From the NCBI RefSeq assembly GCF_036195045.1, contig NZ_CP108100.1, positions 3,968,001 through 4,032,000 on the forward strand: a stretch of 64,000 nt of DNA. Reading direction: 5' to 3'. The DNA comes from Streptomyces sp. NBC_00236 (GTDB taxonomy: Bacteria > Actinomycetota > Actinomycetes > Streptomycetales > Streptomycetaceae). The notes under the pieces are model-generated. The model did not search any database and was not told where the DNA came from. It saw nothing but the letters and a program-made list of their open reading frames with translations. The position numbers were made by a program, and so were the translations under genes. Shown here one piece after another: positions 16,611 through 26,200 of the stretch; the first letter of the stretch is position 1, and the number at the start of each line of letters is the position of its first letter.

Positions 16611-18719
16611 ATGGAAGCCATCTCCTTGGGCCTCGGCCTGATCGTCGCCGTGGTCCTGCTCATCGCGATCGCCCTGCTCCTGGTCGTCACCCGGCTCTTC
16701 CGCAAGGTGGAGCAGGGCAAGGCCCTGATCATCTCCAAGACCAAGAAGGTCGACGTGACCTTCACCGGTGCCGTCGTCCTGCCGGTCCTCCACAAGGCCG
16801 AGTCCATGGACATCTCGGTGAAGACCATCGAGATCCGCCGCACCGGCCGCGAGGGCCTGATCTGCCAGGACAACATCCGCGCCGACATCCACATCACGTT
16901 CTTCGTCCGGGTCAACAAGACGGTCGAGGACGTCATCAAGGTCGCCCAGGCCATCGGTACGGAACGGGCCAGCGACAAGGTGGCGATCCAGGAGTTCTTC
17001 GCAGCGAAGTTCTCCGAGGCGCTCAAGACCGTCGGCAAGCAGCTGGACTTCGTCGACCTCTACACCAAGCGCGAGGAGTTCCGGGACCGGATCATCCGGG
17101 TCATCGGCACCGACCTCAACGGCTACCACCTCGACGACGCGGCGATCGACTTCCTCGAGCAGACCCCGATGGTGCAGCTGGACGGCGCCAACATCCTTGA
17201 CGCGCAGGGCATTCGGAAGATCACCGAGCTGACGGCGATCGAGCACGTACGGACCAACGAGTTCCAGCGCACGGAGCAGAAGGAGATCACCCGGCAGGAC
17301 GTCGACGCCCGGGAGACCATCCTGGAACTGGAGCGCCGGCAGGCCGAGGCCGAGATCAAGCAGCGCCGCGAGGTGGAGACGCTGCGCGCCCGCGAGGAGG
17401 CGGTCACCGCCCGCGTCCAGGAGGAGGAACGCCTGGGCGCCCAGGCCGCGTTCATCAAGACCGAGGAGCAGCTCGGTATCCAGCGCGAGAACCAGGCCCG
17501 GGAGATCGCCGTCGCGCAGAAGAACCGCGAGCGGGTCATCGCCGTGGAGAACGAGCGCATCGAGAAGGACCGCATGATCGAGGTCATCGGGCGCGAGCGG
17601 CAGACCGAGCTCAACCGCATCGCCGCGACGAAGGAGGTCGAGGCGGAGCGCCGCGAGGTCGCCGACGTGATCCGCGAACGCATCGCGGTGGACCGTACGG
17701 TCGCCGAGCAGGAGGAGTCCATCAAGACCCTGCGGTCCGTCGAGGAGTCCGAGCGCACCCGCAAGTCCGTGATCATCGCCGCGGAGGCGGAGGCGCAGGA
17801 GCAGCTGGTCAAGGACATCAAGGCAGCGGAGGCGGCCGAGGCGGCGGCGACGCACCGGGCCGCCGAGCAGCTGACCCTCGCGGAGGCCCGGCTGAAGACC
17901 GCGGACCTGGACGCGCGGGCCAAGCTGCGGCTGGCCGAGGGGGTCCAGGCGGAGTCGGCGGCGCCCGGGCTCGCGGACGTACAGGTACGGGACGCGGCGG
18001 CCGAGGTCGTCGAGAAGACCGGCCGGGCCGAGGCCGAGGCGACGTCCGCCCGGCTCAGGGCCGAGGCGGAGGGCTCCCGGCTCAAGGCGCTCGCGACGGC
18101 CGAGGGCACCCGGGCCCAGGCGACGGCGGACGCGGCGATGATCGGCGAGAAGCTGAAGGCCGAGGCGGCGGGGCTCACGGACAAGGCGGCCGCGATGGCG
18201 GCACTGGACGACGCGTCGCGCGGACACGAGGAGTACCGGCTGCGGCTGGCGGCGGAGAAGGAGATCCGGCTTGCCGGGCTGGAGGTCCAGCGCCAGGTCG
18301 CCGAGGCGCAGGCGACGGTGCTGGCGACGGGTCTGGAGAACGCCGACATCGACATCGTCGGCGGGGAGTCGGTCTTCTTCGACCGGCTGGTCTCGTCCAT
18401 CTCCCTGGGCAAGAGCCTCGACGGGTTCGTCGAGAACTCCGACACGGCGAAGGCGCTGGGCGGTGCGTGGCTGAACGGCACGTCGTCGTTCACGGACGAC
18501 GTGACGCGGGTGCTGGGGTCGGTGTCGTCGGGTGACGTACAGAACCTGACGGTGTCGGCGCTGCTGATGCGGATGATGGCTGCGCCGGGGGTGGGGGGCG
18601 TCGGCGCGGACCAGGTCCGCCAACTCCTGGACCACGCGCGGTCCCTGGGCCTGGCGGACGTCCCGGTCGCCGCCGTGCCGAGCCCTTCGCCCTCGCGGAA
18701 CGGTACGCCGGTGGGGTAG
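16611..18719 (+). CDS. Large flotillin family protein (YqiK-like)
   Basis: 702 residues: one N-terminal membrane helix (about 5-28), an SPFH/band 7 domain (about 30-200), a very long charged Glu/Arg/Ala coiled coil (about 205-560) and a C-terminal flotillin tail. The pairing with a YqiJ-like protein points to the YqiK branch. It is much longer than the FloT-like copy at 7074. It probably scaffolds membrane domains. The next genes on this strand (AAA+ ATPase, RCK membrane protein) follow after a 423-base REP-like region and could form one functional unit. Confidence 0.9.
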   Translation: MEAISLGLGLIVAVVLLIAIALLLVVTRLFRKVEQGKALIISKTKKVDVTFTGAVVLPVLHKAESMDISVKTIEIRRTGREGLICQDNIRADIHITFFVRVNKTVEDVIKVAQAIGTERASDKVAIQEFFAAKFSEALKTVGKQLDFVDLYTKREEFRDRIIRVIGTDLNGYHLDDAAIDFLEQTPMVQLDGANILDAQGIRKITELTAIEHVRTNEFQRTEQKEITRQDVDARETILELERRQAEAEIKQRREVETLRAREEAVTARVQEEERLGAQAAFIKTEEQLGIQRENQAREIAVAQKNRERVIAVENERIEKDRMIEVIGRERQTELNRIAATKEVEAERREVADVIRERIAVDRTVAEQEESIKTLRSVEESERTRKSVIIAAEAEAQEQLVKDIKAAEAAEAAATHRAAEQLTLAEARLKTADLDARAKLRLAEGVQAESAAPGLADVQVRDAAAEVVEKTGRAEAEATSARLRAEAEGSRLKALATAEGTRAQATADAAMIGEKLKAEAAGLTDKAAAMAALDDASRGHEEYRLRLAAEKEIRLAGLEVQRQVAEAQATVLATGLENADIDIVGGESVFFDRLVSSISLGKSLDGFVENSDTAKALGGAWLNGTSSFTDDVTRVLGSVSSGDVQNLTVSALLMRMMAAPGVGGVGADQVRQLLDHARSLGLADVPVAAVPSPSPSRNGTPVG

Positions 18720-18731
18720 CCGGGGCCTTTT

Positions 18732-19098
18732 GTCCTCAAACGCCGGACGGGCTGAATCGGACTGCGCCCCGTCCGCCTGAGGAGCCCCGGGGCGCGGTCC
18801 GTCCTCAAACGCCGGACGGGCTGGCGATGCCCGGACAGGCGGGGCGCCCACGCGGCGCACGACAACGCCGGACACATCGAGCCCGAGCCCGAAATCAAGC
18901 CCGTCCGGCGCTTGAGGACACCCCCGGACCGTCGTCAACCCGCACGGCAACCCGAGCCCGAGATCAAGCCCGTCCGGCGCTTGAGGACAGCCCGGCGCAC
19001 CGGAACCCGAGGCCACAACCAAACCCGTCCGGCGCTTGAGGACAGCCCGGCGCACCGGAACCCGAGGCCACAACCAAACCCGGCCGGCGCCTGAGGAC
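18732..19098. repeat. Cluster of REP-like 22-bp repeats between flotillin and AAA+ ATPase genes
   Basis: Copies of GTCCTCAAACGCCGGACGGG or its complement occur at 18732-18753 and 18801-18822 (one orientation) and at 18898-18919, 18967-18988, 19022-19043 and about 19077-19098 (opposite orientation), with a decayed copy near 18862. Around the last three, a roughly 55-bp block is tandemly duplicated. Opposed copies could fold into long hairpins. The region contains no gene and may act as an mRNA stabiliser or attenuator. The same motif ends the palindromic element at 45096-45560. Confidence 0.88.
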
Positions 19099-19142
19099 AA
19101 CGCCGGCCGCAGGTCACACCACCGCCCCAAGGAGCCGCCCGC

Positions 19143-22100
19143 ATGGACACCGCCACCTCGTCACCCCCGGACGGCCCCGAGGCCGGGGCCCACGACGTGC
19201 TGCGGAGGCGGCTCCGCACCCAGGCCGCCGAGCTCACCCACCGCGCCGAGGCGCTCAACACGCAGCGGACCGAGGAGTTCGGCTCCACCGGACTCCAGCT
19301 GCTCGGCAGCGAGCAGGTCCGGACGGCTCAGCCGTCCGCCGCCCGCGACCTCGTCGCCATCGGCGGCCAGCTCCTGTTCGGCTTCGAGCGTGGCCCGGGC
19401 CGGCGCGACGAGCCCGTGGTCGACGACGTACTCAGGGCGTACGGAACCGAGTTGACCCCCGTCACCGCCCCGCTCCTCGCCGACGAGCCCTTCGTGCGCG
19501 AGTTCGGCGGCCTCCACCGCTACTACCGCGACGCCCGCCTGCTGCGGCTGCGCCGTACCAATGGACGGCTCCTCGCCGTCTTCCGTACCGGCGAGAACGC
19601 CGAGGACATCCGCGTCCTGCGCTGGGCACTGGACGCCGACGGGTCGCCCGGCGCGTTCCTCGACGCCCGCGGCGAGCGCGACCACGTGTTCCCGCCGTCG
19701 CACGACTTCGCCTGGACGGTCGCGGGCCGCGAGGCCCACGTCCCCGGCCGTCACCCGCACATCGCCATCGGCGCACGCCGAACCGAGGACGGTGACGGCG
19801 CCCCCCTCTACCTCTCCACGCTCGGCGGACACCTCACCCTCAAGACCGTCGACGACACGGAGACCCCCGACGGAATCTACCGCGAACCGGTCACCGAACC
19901 CCTCCAGTCGCTCGCCGACGCCGAGGTCGCGTACGCGGAGTCCGGGCCGCTCGTCCTGCTCCGCGTCCGGCCGTACAAGGAGGACGCCTGGCGCCATCTC
20001 GTCTTCAACCGGCTCCTCGGCACCGTGCAACGGCTCGACGGGATCGGCCCCTCCTGCCATCTGCTCCCCGAGGACCAGGGGATCATCTTCCCCGGCGGCT
20101 ACTACCTGACCGCCGGCACCGCGAAGACCTTCGACATCGCCGAACCCCTCACCGACCCCGTCTTCGAGGGGGCCGTCCGCTCCCCCAACGGCGAGGACGT
20201 CCTGTACGTGTTCCGTTCACGGGAGGACGGGCGCAGCCTGCTGCTCCCGTACAACGTGATCCGGCAGGAGGTCGCCACCCCGCTCCAGGGCCGCGGCCAC
20301 GCGCTGCTCGACGATGGCACGCTGGTGCTCCTGCGCGACCCGGTGGAGGGCAGGGACGCCGGCCCGGCCCGCGTCCACCCGGTGCAGCGGTGGCGGACGC
20401 CGTACGTCTCCGACACCTTCGCCGCCTCCCGGCCGCCCGGGACGGGCCCGCTCGCCCGGGTCGGCAACGCCGACCTCGTGCGCGGCATCTCCGACTGCCT
20501 CGCACTCGCGCAGAGCGCCGAAGCGACGACCCCGACGGCCGCCGTCTACGCCCGGCTGGTGGCGGACTGCTCCCGCGCCGCCGACCGCTACCACTGGCTG
20601 GACGACATCGAACTCGGCTCTCTCGGCGCCCCGTTGGCCGCGCTCCGCGACACCGCACAGCAGGTGCTCGCCGAGTTCGACGCCGTGCAGGAGCAGATCC
20701 GGAGCGCCGCGGACGCCCTCACCGAGACGGCGGACCGCATCACCGTCCTGGTCCGCCGGGTCCGCGGCGAGGCTCCCCGGTCGGCCGCCGACTGGGTCGA
20801 CAGGCTGACCGAACTACGGGCCGCGCACGGCCACTTGGCCGGCCTCGCCGAGATGCGGTACGCGGACACCGGGCGGATCGCCGAACTCACCGCCGCCACC
20901 GCGGACGACATCGCCTCGGCAGGCCGGCGCGCGGTCGCGTTCCTGTCCTGGGACGACGCGTTCGCCGGCTACCACGAGGACGTCGCCCGGCTCACCGAGC
21001 AGGCCGCCGGCCTCGCCACGGTCACCGACGCCACCGTGCTCGGCGAGCGGCTGGCGGGGATGACGGGCGGGCTGAGCACGGTGACGGACGTCGTCGCCGG
21101 GCTCGACATCGGTGACGGCGTGGTCCGCACCTCGATCCTGGAGCGGATCGCGGACGTCCTCGGCGGGGTGAACCGGGCCCGCGCCACGCTCGACGCCCGC
21201 CGGCGCGCCCTGCTCGACCAGGAGGGCCGGGCCGAGTTCGCCGCCGAGTTCGCGCTGCTGGGACAGGCCGTCACGGCCGCGCTGGCCGCCGCGGACACCC
21301 CGGACGCCTGCGACGACCAGCTCGCGCGGCTGCTGCTCCGACTGGAGGACCTTCAGGCACGGTTCGCCGAGTACGACGACTTCCTCGCCGCGCTGGGCGA
21401 GCGGCGGACGGAGGTGTACGAGGCGTTCTCGGCCCGCCGGCAGACCCTTCAGGACGCGCTCGCCCGCCGGACGGAACGCCTCGCGGCCTCCGCCGCCCGC
21501 GTCCTGGAGACCGTCACCCGGCGCAGTTCCGCGCTGGCCGACGCGGACGCCGTGCACACCTATTTCGCCTCCGACCCCATGGTCGCCAAGGTCCGCCGCA
21601 CCGCCGAGGAGCTGCGCGGGCTCGGCGACACAGTCAGGGCCGAGGAGCTCGACGGGCAACTGCTGGCCGCCCGCCAGGAGGCGGGCCGGGCGCTGCGTGA
21701 CCGCAGCGAGCTGTACGCGGACGGCGGGGCGACGGTCCGGCTGGGCCGGCACCGGTTCGCGGTGAACACCCAGCCGTTCGAGCTGACACTGGTGCCGCAG
21801 GCGGACGGCCTCGCGTTCGCCGTCACCGGCACCGACTACCGGGCGCCGGTCACCGACCCGGGGTTCGCCGACACCCGCCCGTACTGGGACCAGCTGCTGC
21901 CCTCCGAGTCGCCGTCCGTCTACCGGGGCGAGCACCTGGCCGCCCGGCTCCTGGCCGAACACGGCGCGGAGCGGCTGAGTTCGCTGGACGACACCGAACG
22001 TGCCGCACTCGTCCGGGAGTCGGCGGCCGCCGCCTACGACGAGGGGTACCAGCGCGGGGTCCACGACGAGGACGCCACGGCGATCCTCGCCGCCCTGCTG

Positions 22101-24116
22101 CGGCTGCACGCGACCGCCGGGCTGCTGCGTTTCCCGCCCGCCGTACGGGCCGCCGCCCAGCTGTTCTGGGCGGACGGGACGGACGAGGCCCGCAGGACGT
22201 CCTGGTCGCGCCGGGCCCGCTCCCTGGCACGCGCCCGCGAGACGTTCGGTAGCGGCCCTGCCGTCGCCGCGCTCCAGGAGGAGTGGGCGTCGGTCATCCC
22301 GGGAGACGGCTCCCGGGCCGTCGCCGCGTATCTCTTCGAGGAGCTGACCAGCGGCCCCGACGGCTTCGTCACCGCCGCGCACCTCCGCACGTTCCTGGAC
22401 AAGTTCCGTCGCACGACCGGCACTTCGGCGTACGACGAGGACCTGACCGCCCTCAGGGACGACCTGCCGGCCCGCCGCCAGCTCGTCGAGGGCTGGCTCA
22501 GCTCGTACGCCCGGGCGAGCGGGACGGACCTGGAGGCGGGTGATCTCGCGGAGGCCGTCGCCGTCGAGCTCTGCCCGGAGCCGGTGCTGGCCCGCTACGA
22601 GGGCGACGCCCCGCTGACCGCGACCGTGGACGGGCTCCTCGGCGTCCATTCACGCATCGAGCGGGGCCGGATGACCGTACGGATCGACGAACTCCTTGTC
22701 CGTACCGAGACGTTCCGCACCGATACCGTCCCCGGCTTCCGCGCCTACCAGCGCCGGCGCACCGCCCTGGTCTCCGCCGAACGCACCCGGCTGCGGCTGG
22801 ACGACCACCGGCCCCGGATCATGTCCGCGTTCGTCCGCAACCGGCTGCTCGACGAGGTCTACCTGCCGCTGATCGGCGACAGCCTCGCCAAGCAGCTCGG
22901 CACCGCGGACGCCGACCGGCGCACCGACTCGCAGGGCCTGCTGCTGCTCGTGTCACCGCCCGGCTACGGCAAGACGACGCTCATGGAGTACGTCGCCGAC
23001 CGGCTCGGAATGGTGCTCGTCAAGGTCAGCGGGCCGAACCTCGGCCACGACGTGACCTCACTGGACCCCGCCCAGGCCCGCAGCGCGACCGCGCGCCAGG
23101 AGATCGAGAAGATCAACTTCGCGCTGGAGGCGGGCAACAACACCCTGCTCCACATCGACGACATCCAGCACACCTCACCGGAACTGCTCCAGAAGTTCAT
23201 CCCGCTCTGCGACGCCACCCGCAGGATCGAAGGCGTACGGGACGGCGAGCCGCGCAGCTACGACCTGCGGGGCAAGCGGTTCGCGGTGTGCATGACGGGT
23301 AATCCGTACACCGAGTCCGGGGAGCGGTTCCAGGTCCCCGACATGCTGGCCAACCGGGCCGACGTCTGGAACCTGGGCGAGGTGCTGAGCGGGCGCGAGG
23401 ACGTCTTCGCGCTGAGCTTCGTCGAGAACGCGCTGACCGCCAACCCGGTGCTGGCACCGCTCGCCGGCCGGTCCCGCGAGGACCTCGCCCTGCTGCTGCG
23501 GCTCGCCTCCGGCACCGACGCCACCGCCCGCGCGGACCGGCTCCAACACCCCTACGCCCCCGCCGAAGTGGACCGGATCACCGCCGTGCTCCGCCATCTG
23601 CTGCACGCCCGCGACACCGTGCTCGCGGTCAACGCCGCGTACATCGCCTCGGCCGCACAGACCGATGCGACCCGCACCGAACCGCCGTTCCGCCTCCAGG
23701 GCTCGTACCGCAACATGAACCGCATCGCGGAGCGCATCGTGCCCGTGATGAACGACGCCGAACTGTCCGCCGTCATCGACGACCACTACACGGGCGAGGC
23801 CCAGACGCTCACCACGGGCGCCGAGTCCGCCCTGCTGAAACTCGCCGCCCTGCGCGGAACGCTCGGCCCCGAGCAGGCCGCGCGCTGGTCCGCCGTCACC
23901 GCCTCGTACGTCCGCGGCCAGGCGCTCGGCGGCCCCGACGGCGATCCGCTGACCCGCGCGGTGGCCGCGCTCGGGGTGCTCGCGGACCGGATCGCGGCTG
24001 TCGAGACGGCGATCAGCAGGGCCGCCGACCCGCGCCACCTGCTCGCCCGGCCGCCGTCCGAAGCACACTCCGAGACGCCCTCCGGGACACACTCCGGGAC
24101 ACACGAGGGCCGCTGA
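19143..24116 (+). CDS. Giant AAA+ ATPase (DUF3686-type 'DNA repair ATPase')
   Basis: 1657 residues. The N-terminal 450 residues resemble DUF3686, a beta-rich region with many VLYVFR / YLSTLGG strands. A long helical middle (about 480-900) follows, then the AAA+ module at about 1240-1560. Walker A is SPPGYGKTT (G1274-T1278), Walker B LLHIDDIQ (D1339-D1340), and sensor-1 is TGNP (N1387), a MoxR-like layout. The DNA repair label of this family is historical and untested. It sits between flotillin and a double-RCK membrane protein, so a membrane-associated remodelling role is more likely here (inference). Start ATG 19143 is clear. Confidence 0.85.
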   Translation: MDTATSSPPDGPEAGAHDVLRRRLRTQAAELTHRAEALNTQRTEEFGSTGLQLLGSEQVRTAQPSAARDLVAIGGQLLFGFERGPGRRDEPVVDDVLRAYGTELTPVTAPLLADEPFVREFGGLHRYYRDARLLRLRRTNGRLLAVFRTGENAEDIRVLRWALDADGSPGAFLDARGERDHVFPPSHDFAWTVAGREAHVPGRHPHIAIGARRTEDGDGAPLYLSTLGGHLTLKTVDDTETPDGIYREPVTEPLQSLADAEVAYAESGPLVLLRVRPYKEDAWRHLVFNRLLGTVQRLDGIGPSCHLLPEDQGIIFPGGYYLTAGTAKTFDIAEPLTDPVFEGAVRSPNGEDVLYVFRSREDGRSLLLPYNVIRQEVATPLQGRGHALLDDGTLVLLRDPVEGRDAGPARVHPVQRWRTPYVSDTFAASRPPGTGPLARVGNADLVRGISDCLALAQSAEATTPTAAVYARLVADCSRAADRYHWLDDIELGSLGAPLAALRDTAQQVLAEFDAVQEQIRSAADALTETADRITVLVRRVRGEAPRSAADWVDRLTELRAAHGHLAGLAEMRYADTGRIAELTAATADDIASAGRRAVAFLSWDDAFAGYHEDVARLTEQAAGLATVTDATVLGERLAGMTGGLSTVTDVVAGLDIGDGVVRTSILERIADVLGGVNRARATLDARRRALLDQEGRAEFAAEFALLGQAVTAALAAADTPDACDDQLARLLLRLEDLQARFAEYDDFLAALGERRTEVYEAFSARRQTLQDALARRTERLAASAARVLETVTRRSSALADADAVHTYFASDPMVAKVRRTAEELRGLGDTVRAEELDGQLLAARQEAGRALRDRSELYADGGATVRLGRHRFAVNTQPFELTLVPQADGLAFAVTGTDYRAPVTDPGFADTRPYWDQLLPSESPSVYRGEHLAARLLAEHGAERLSSLDDTERAALVRESAAAAYDEGYQRGVHDEDATAILAALLRLHATAGLLRFPPAVRAAAQLFWADGTDEARRTSWSRRARSLARARETFGSGPAVAALQEEWASVIPGDGSRAVAAYLFEELTSGPDGFVTAAHLRTFLDKFRRTTGTSAYDEDLTALRDDLPARRQLVEGWLSSYARASGTDLEAGDLAEAVAVELCPEPVLARYEGDAPLTATVDGLLGVHSRIERGRMTVRIDELLVRTETFRTDTVPGFRAYQRRRTALVSAERTRLRLDDHRPRIMSAFVRNRLLDEVYLPLIGDSLAKQLGTADADRRTDSQGLLLLVSPPGYGKTTLMEYVADRLGMVLVKVSGPNLGHDVTSLDPAQARSATARQEIEKINFALEAGNNTLLHIDDIQHTSPELLQKFIPLCDATRRIEGVRDGEPRSYDLRGKRFAVCMTGNPYTESGERFQVPDMLANRADVWNLGEVLSGREDVFALSFVENALTANPVLAPLAGRSREDLALLLRLASGTDATARADRLQHPYAPAEVDRITAVLRHLLHARDTVLAVNAAYIASAAQTDATRTEPPFRLQGSYRNMNRIAERIVPVMNDAELSAVIDDHYTGEAQTLTTGAESALLKLAALRGTLGPEQAARWSAVTASYVRGQALGGPDGDPLTRAVAALGVLADRIAAVETAISRAADPRHLLARPPSEAHSETPSGTHSGTHEGR

Positions 24117-24145
24117 CCGTACCGATCACGAGAAGGGAGCAAGGC

Positions 24146-26134
24146 ATGCTGGGACTTGTGCCTCCTCTTCCCCAGCAGCCCCAACGCTCCCCCCTCTCCG
24201 GACACATGGTCGTCTGCGGCGACGACGCGCTCGCCCAGCGGCTCGCCGTCGAACTGCGGTACGTCTACGGGGAGCGGGTCACCCTGGTCCTGCCCCCGGA
24301 GCCCGGCACGGCCGGACCGGAGCTGCCGCTGACCGGGCGAGGCCGGGCGGCCGCGCTGTTCGGCCGGATGTCGTCGGCGATGAGCCGCAACGGGGGCAAC
24401 GGCGCCGGGAACGGGGACGGCGACACCAATGCCGGCGTGGAGGCGGTCCGCATCCTCCAGGCGGCCGAACCCTCCGACGAGGCCTTCGAGGAGGCCGGCG
24501 TCGGCACGGCCGCCGCGCTGGCCCTCGTCTACGACGACGACGAGCGCAACATCCGTGCCGCGCTGACCGCCCGCAGGCTCAACCCCCGTGTCCGGCTGGT
24601 GATCCGGCTCTACAACCGCAAGCTCGGCCAGCATCTGGAGACCCTGCTGGACCAGGCGGCCGCCGTCGCCTCACCCGGCATCGACCAGACCGTGCTGGAC
24701 GCCTCCACCACGGTCCTGTCCGACGCCGACACCGCGGCGCCCGCCCTCGCGGCGACCGCGCTCTCCGGCTCCAGCAAGGTGATCCAGGCGGAGGGTCTGC
24801 TCCTGCGCGCCGCCGAGCGCACCCCGCCGCGGGACGGCCAGGCCGTCCGCCCGGCCCTGTGCACGCTGGCGCTGCTCTCCTCCACCACCCATGACCCGGC
24901 CGGCACCGAGGGCTCCGACAGCAGCGGCGACGAGGGCCCCCGGCTCCTGCCCGACCAGGCGCAGGTGGCCGCCGCGACGGGACGCGGGACGATCGTCCTG
25001 GAGGCCGTCAGCCGGCCGGGCCCCACCGGCCGCGAACGCCGGATGGGGGGCAGGGGCGCCCCGCTGGGCCAGGTCTTCTCGCGGCGGCTGCGCTGGTCCG
25101 CGCTGGGCGTCGGCGCGGCCGTCCTGGGACTCGCGGTGGCGTCCACGTTCACCACCGGGGACGAGCCGGTGCACGCCGCGTATCTGACGCTGCTCGACCT
25201 GTTCGCGATGGGCGACCCGGCGATCGGTGACCCGACCGCCCGCCAGGTCATCCAGATCCTGTCCGGGGTCGCCGGGCTGATGCTGCTGCCCCTGCTGGTG
25301 GCCGGGGTGCTGGAGGCGTTCGGGTCGCTGCGCACCGCCTCCGCCCTGCGCCGGCCGCCGCGCGGTCTGTCGGGGCACGTGGTGCTGCTCGGTCTCGGCA
25401 AGATCGGTACGCGCGTCCTCGTCCAGCTGCGTGAACTCGGCATCCCCGTGGTGTGCGTGGAGGACGACCCGGACGCCCGCGGCATCCCCGTGGCACGACG
25501 GCTGCGGGTGCCGGTGGTCCTCGGGGACGTGACGCAGGAGGGCGTCCTGGAGGCCGCGAAGATCCGCCGTTCCCGCGCACTGCTCGCCCTGACCAGCGTC
25601 GACACCACGAACCTGGAGGCCGCGCTGTACGCCCGCTCGGTCAAGCCGGACCTGCGGGTGACGCTGCGGCTCTTCGACGACGAGTTCGCCACCGCCGTCT
25701 ACCGCACCCTGCGCACCGCCCATCCGCAGGCGCTGACCCGGTCCCGGTCGGTCTCGCATCTGGCGGCGCCGTCGTTCGCCGTCGCCATGATGGGCCGGCA
25801 GATCCTGGGGGCGGTGCCGGTCGAGCGGAAGGTGATGCTGTTCGCCGCGGTCGAGGTGGCCGGGCACCCGCAGCTGGAGGGCCGGACGGTGGAGCAGGCG
25901 TTCCGGGCCGGTGCCTGGCGGGTCCTCGCCCTGGACGTGGCGCAGCCCGCCGACCGCCGGCCGGACCTGGCCACGCCGGTCACGGGCGACGGCGCCCAGG
26001 ACCGGCCGGCCGGACTGGTCTGGAACCTGCACCCGGGGTACGTACTCCAGCCCACCGACCGGGTCGTCATCGCCGCGACCCGCCGCGGCCTGGCCGAACT
26101 CCTGCGCAGGCGCGGTTCGTTGACCCGGCACTGA
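24146..26134 (+). CDS. Membrane protein with two TrkA-N/RCK Rossmann domains (ion-channel-like)
   Basis: 662 residues. The N-terminal RCK-like Rossmann domain starts at GHMVVCGDDALAQRLAVEL. Near 320-395 there are two hydrophobic helices, WSALGVGAAVLGLAVAS and LSGVAGLMLLPLLVAG, enclosing a short P-loop-like segment. A second RCK domain follows (HVVLLGLGKIGTRV, then a PVVLGDVTQEGVLEAA acidic strand). This is the plan of CASTOR/POLLUX-type and Kch-like channels, but the canonical TVGYG filter is absent; the loop reads LLDLFAMGDP. It follows the AAA+ gene by 29 bases with a GAAGGGAG site, so they are co-transcribed. Function as a true channel is uncertain. Confidence 0.78.
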   Translation: MLGLVPPLPQQPQRSPLSGHMVVCGDDALAQRLAVELRYVYGERVTLVLPPEPGTAGPELPLTGRGRAAALFGRMSSAMSRNGGNGAGNGDGDTNAGVEAVRILQAAEPSDEAFEEAGVGTAAALALVYDDDERNIRAALTARRLNPRVRLVIRLYNRKLGQHLETLLDQAAAVASPGIDQTVLDASTTVLSDADTAAPALAATALSGSSKVIQAEGLLLRAAERTPPRDGQAVRPALCTLALLSSTTHDPAGTEGSDSSGDEGPRLLPDQAQVAAATGRGTIVLEAVSRPGPTGRERRMGGRGAPLGQVFSRRLRWSALGVGAAVLGLAVASTFTTGDEPVHAAYLTLLDLFAMGDPAIGDPTARQVIQILSGVAGLMLLPLLVAGVLEAFGSLRTASALRRPPRGLSGHVVLLGLGKIGTRVLVQLRELGIPVVCVEDDPDARGIPVARRLRVPVVLGDVTQEGVLEAAKIRRSRALLALTSVDTTNLEAALYARSVKPDLRVTLRLFDDEFATAVYRTLRTAHPQALTRSRSVSHLAAPSFAVAMMGRQILGAVPVERKVMLFAAVEVAGHPQLEGRTVEQAFRAGAWRVLALDVAQPADRRPDLATPVTGDGAQDRPAGLVWNLHPGYVLQPTDRVVIAATRRGLAELLRRRGSLTRH

Positions 26135-26200
26135 CACCGGGCCGGGCGCCCCGCGATATCCGGATGCCCGGTGCGGCCCCGGCCTCCTACCCTGCCCTCC

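Noticed and set aside
15996..19130. 1044-residue open frame antisense to the second flotillin
   Set aside because: Arises from high GC third positions opposite a real gene; Gln/Arg/Leu-rich composition, no start signal, no domain.
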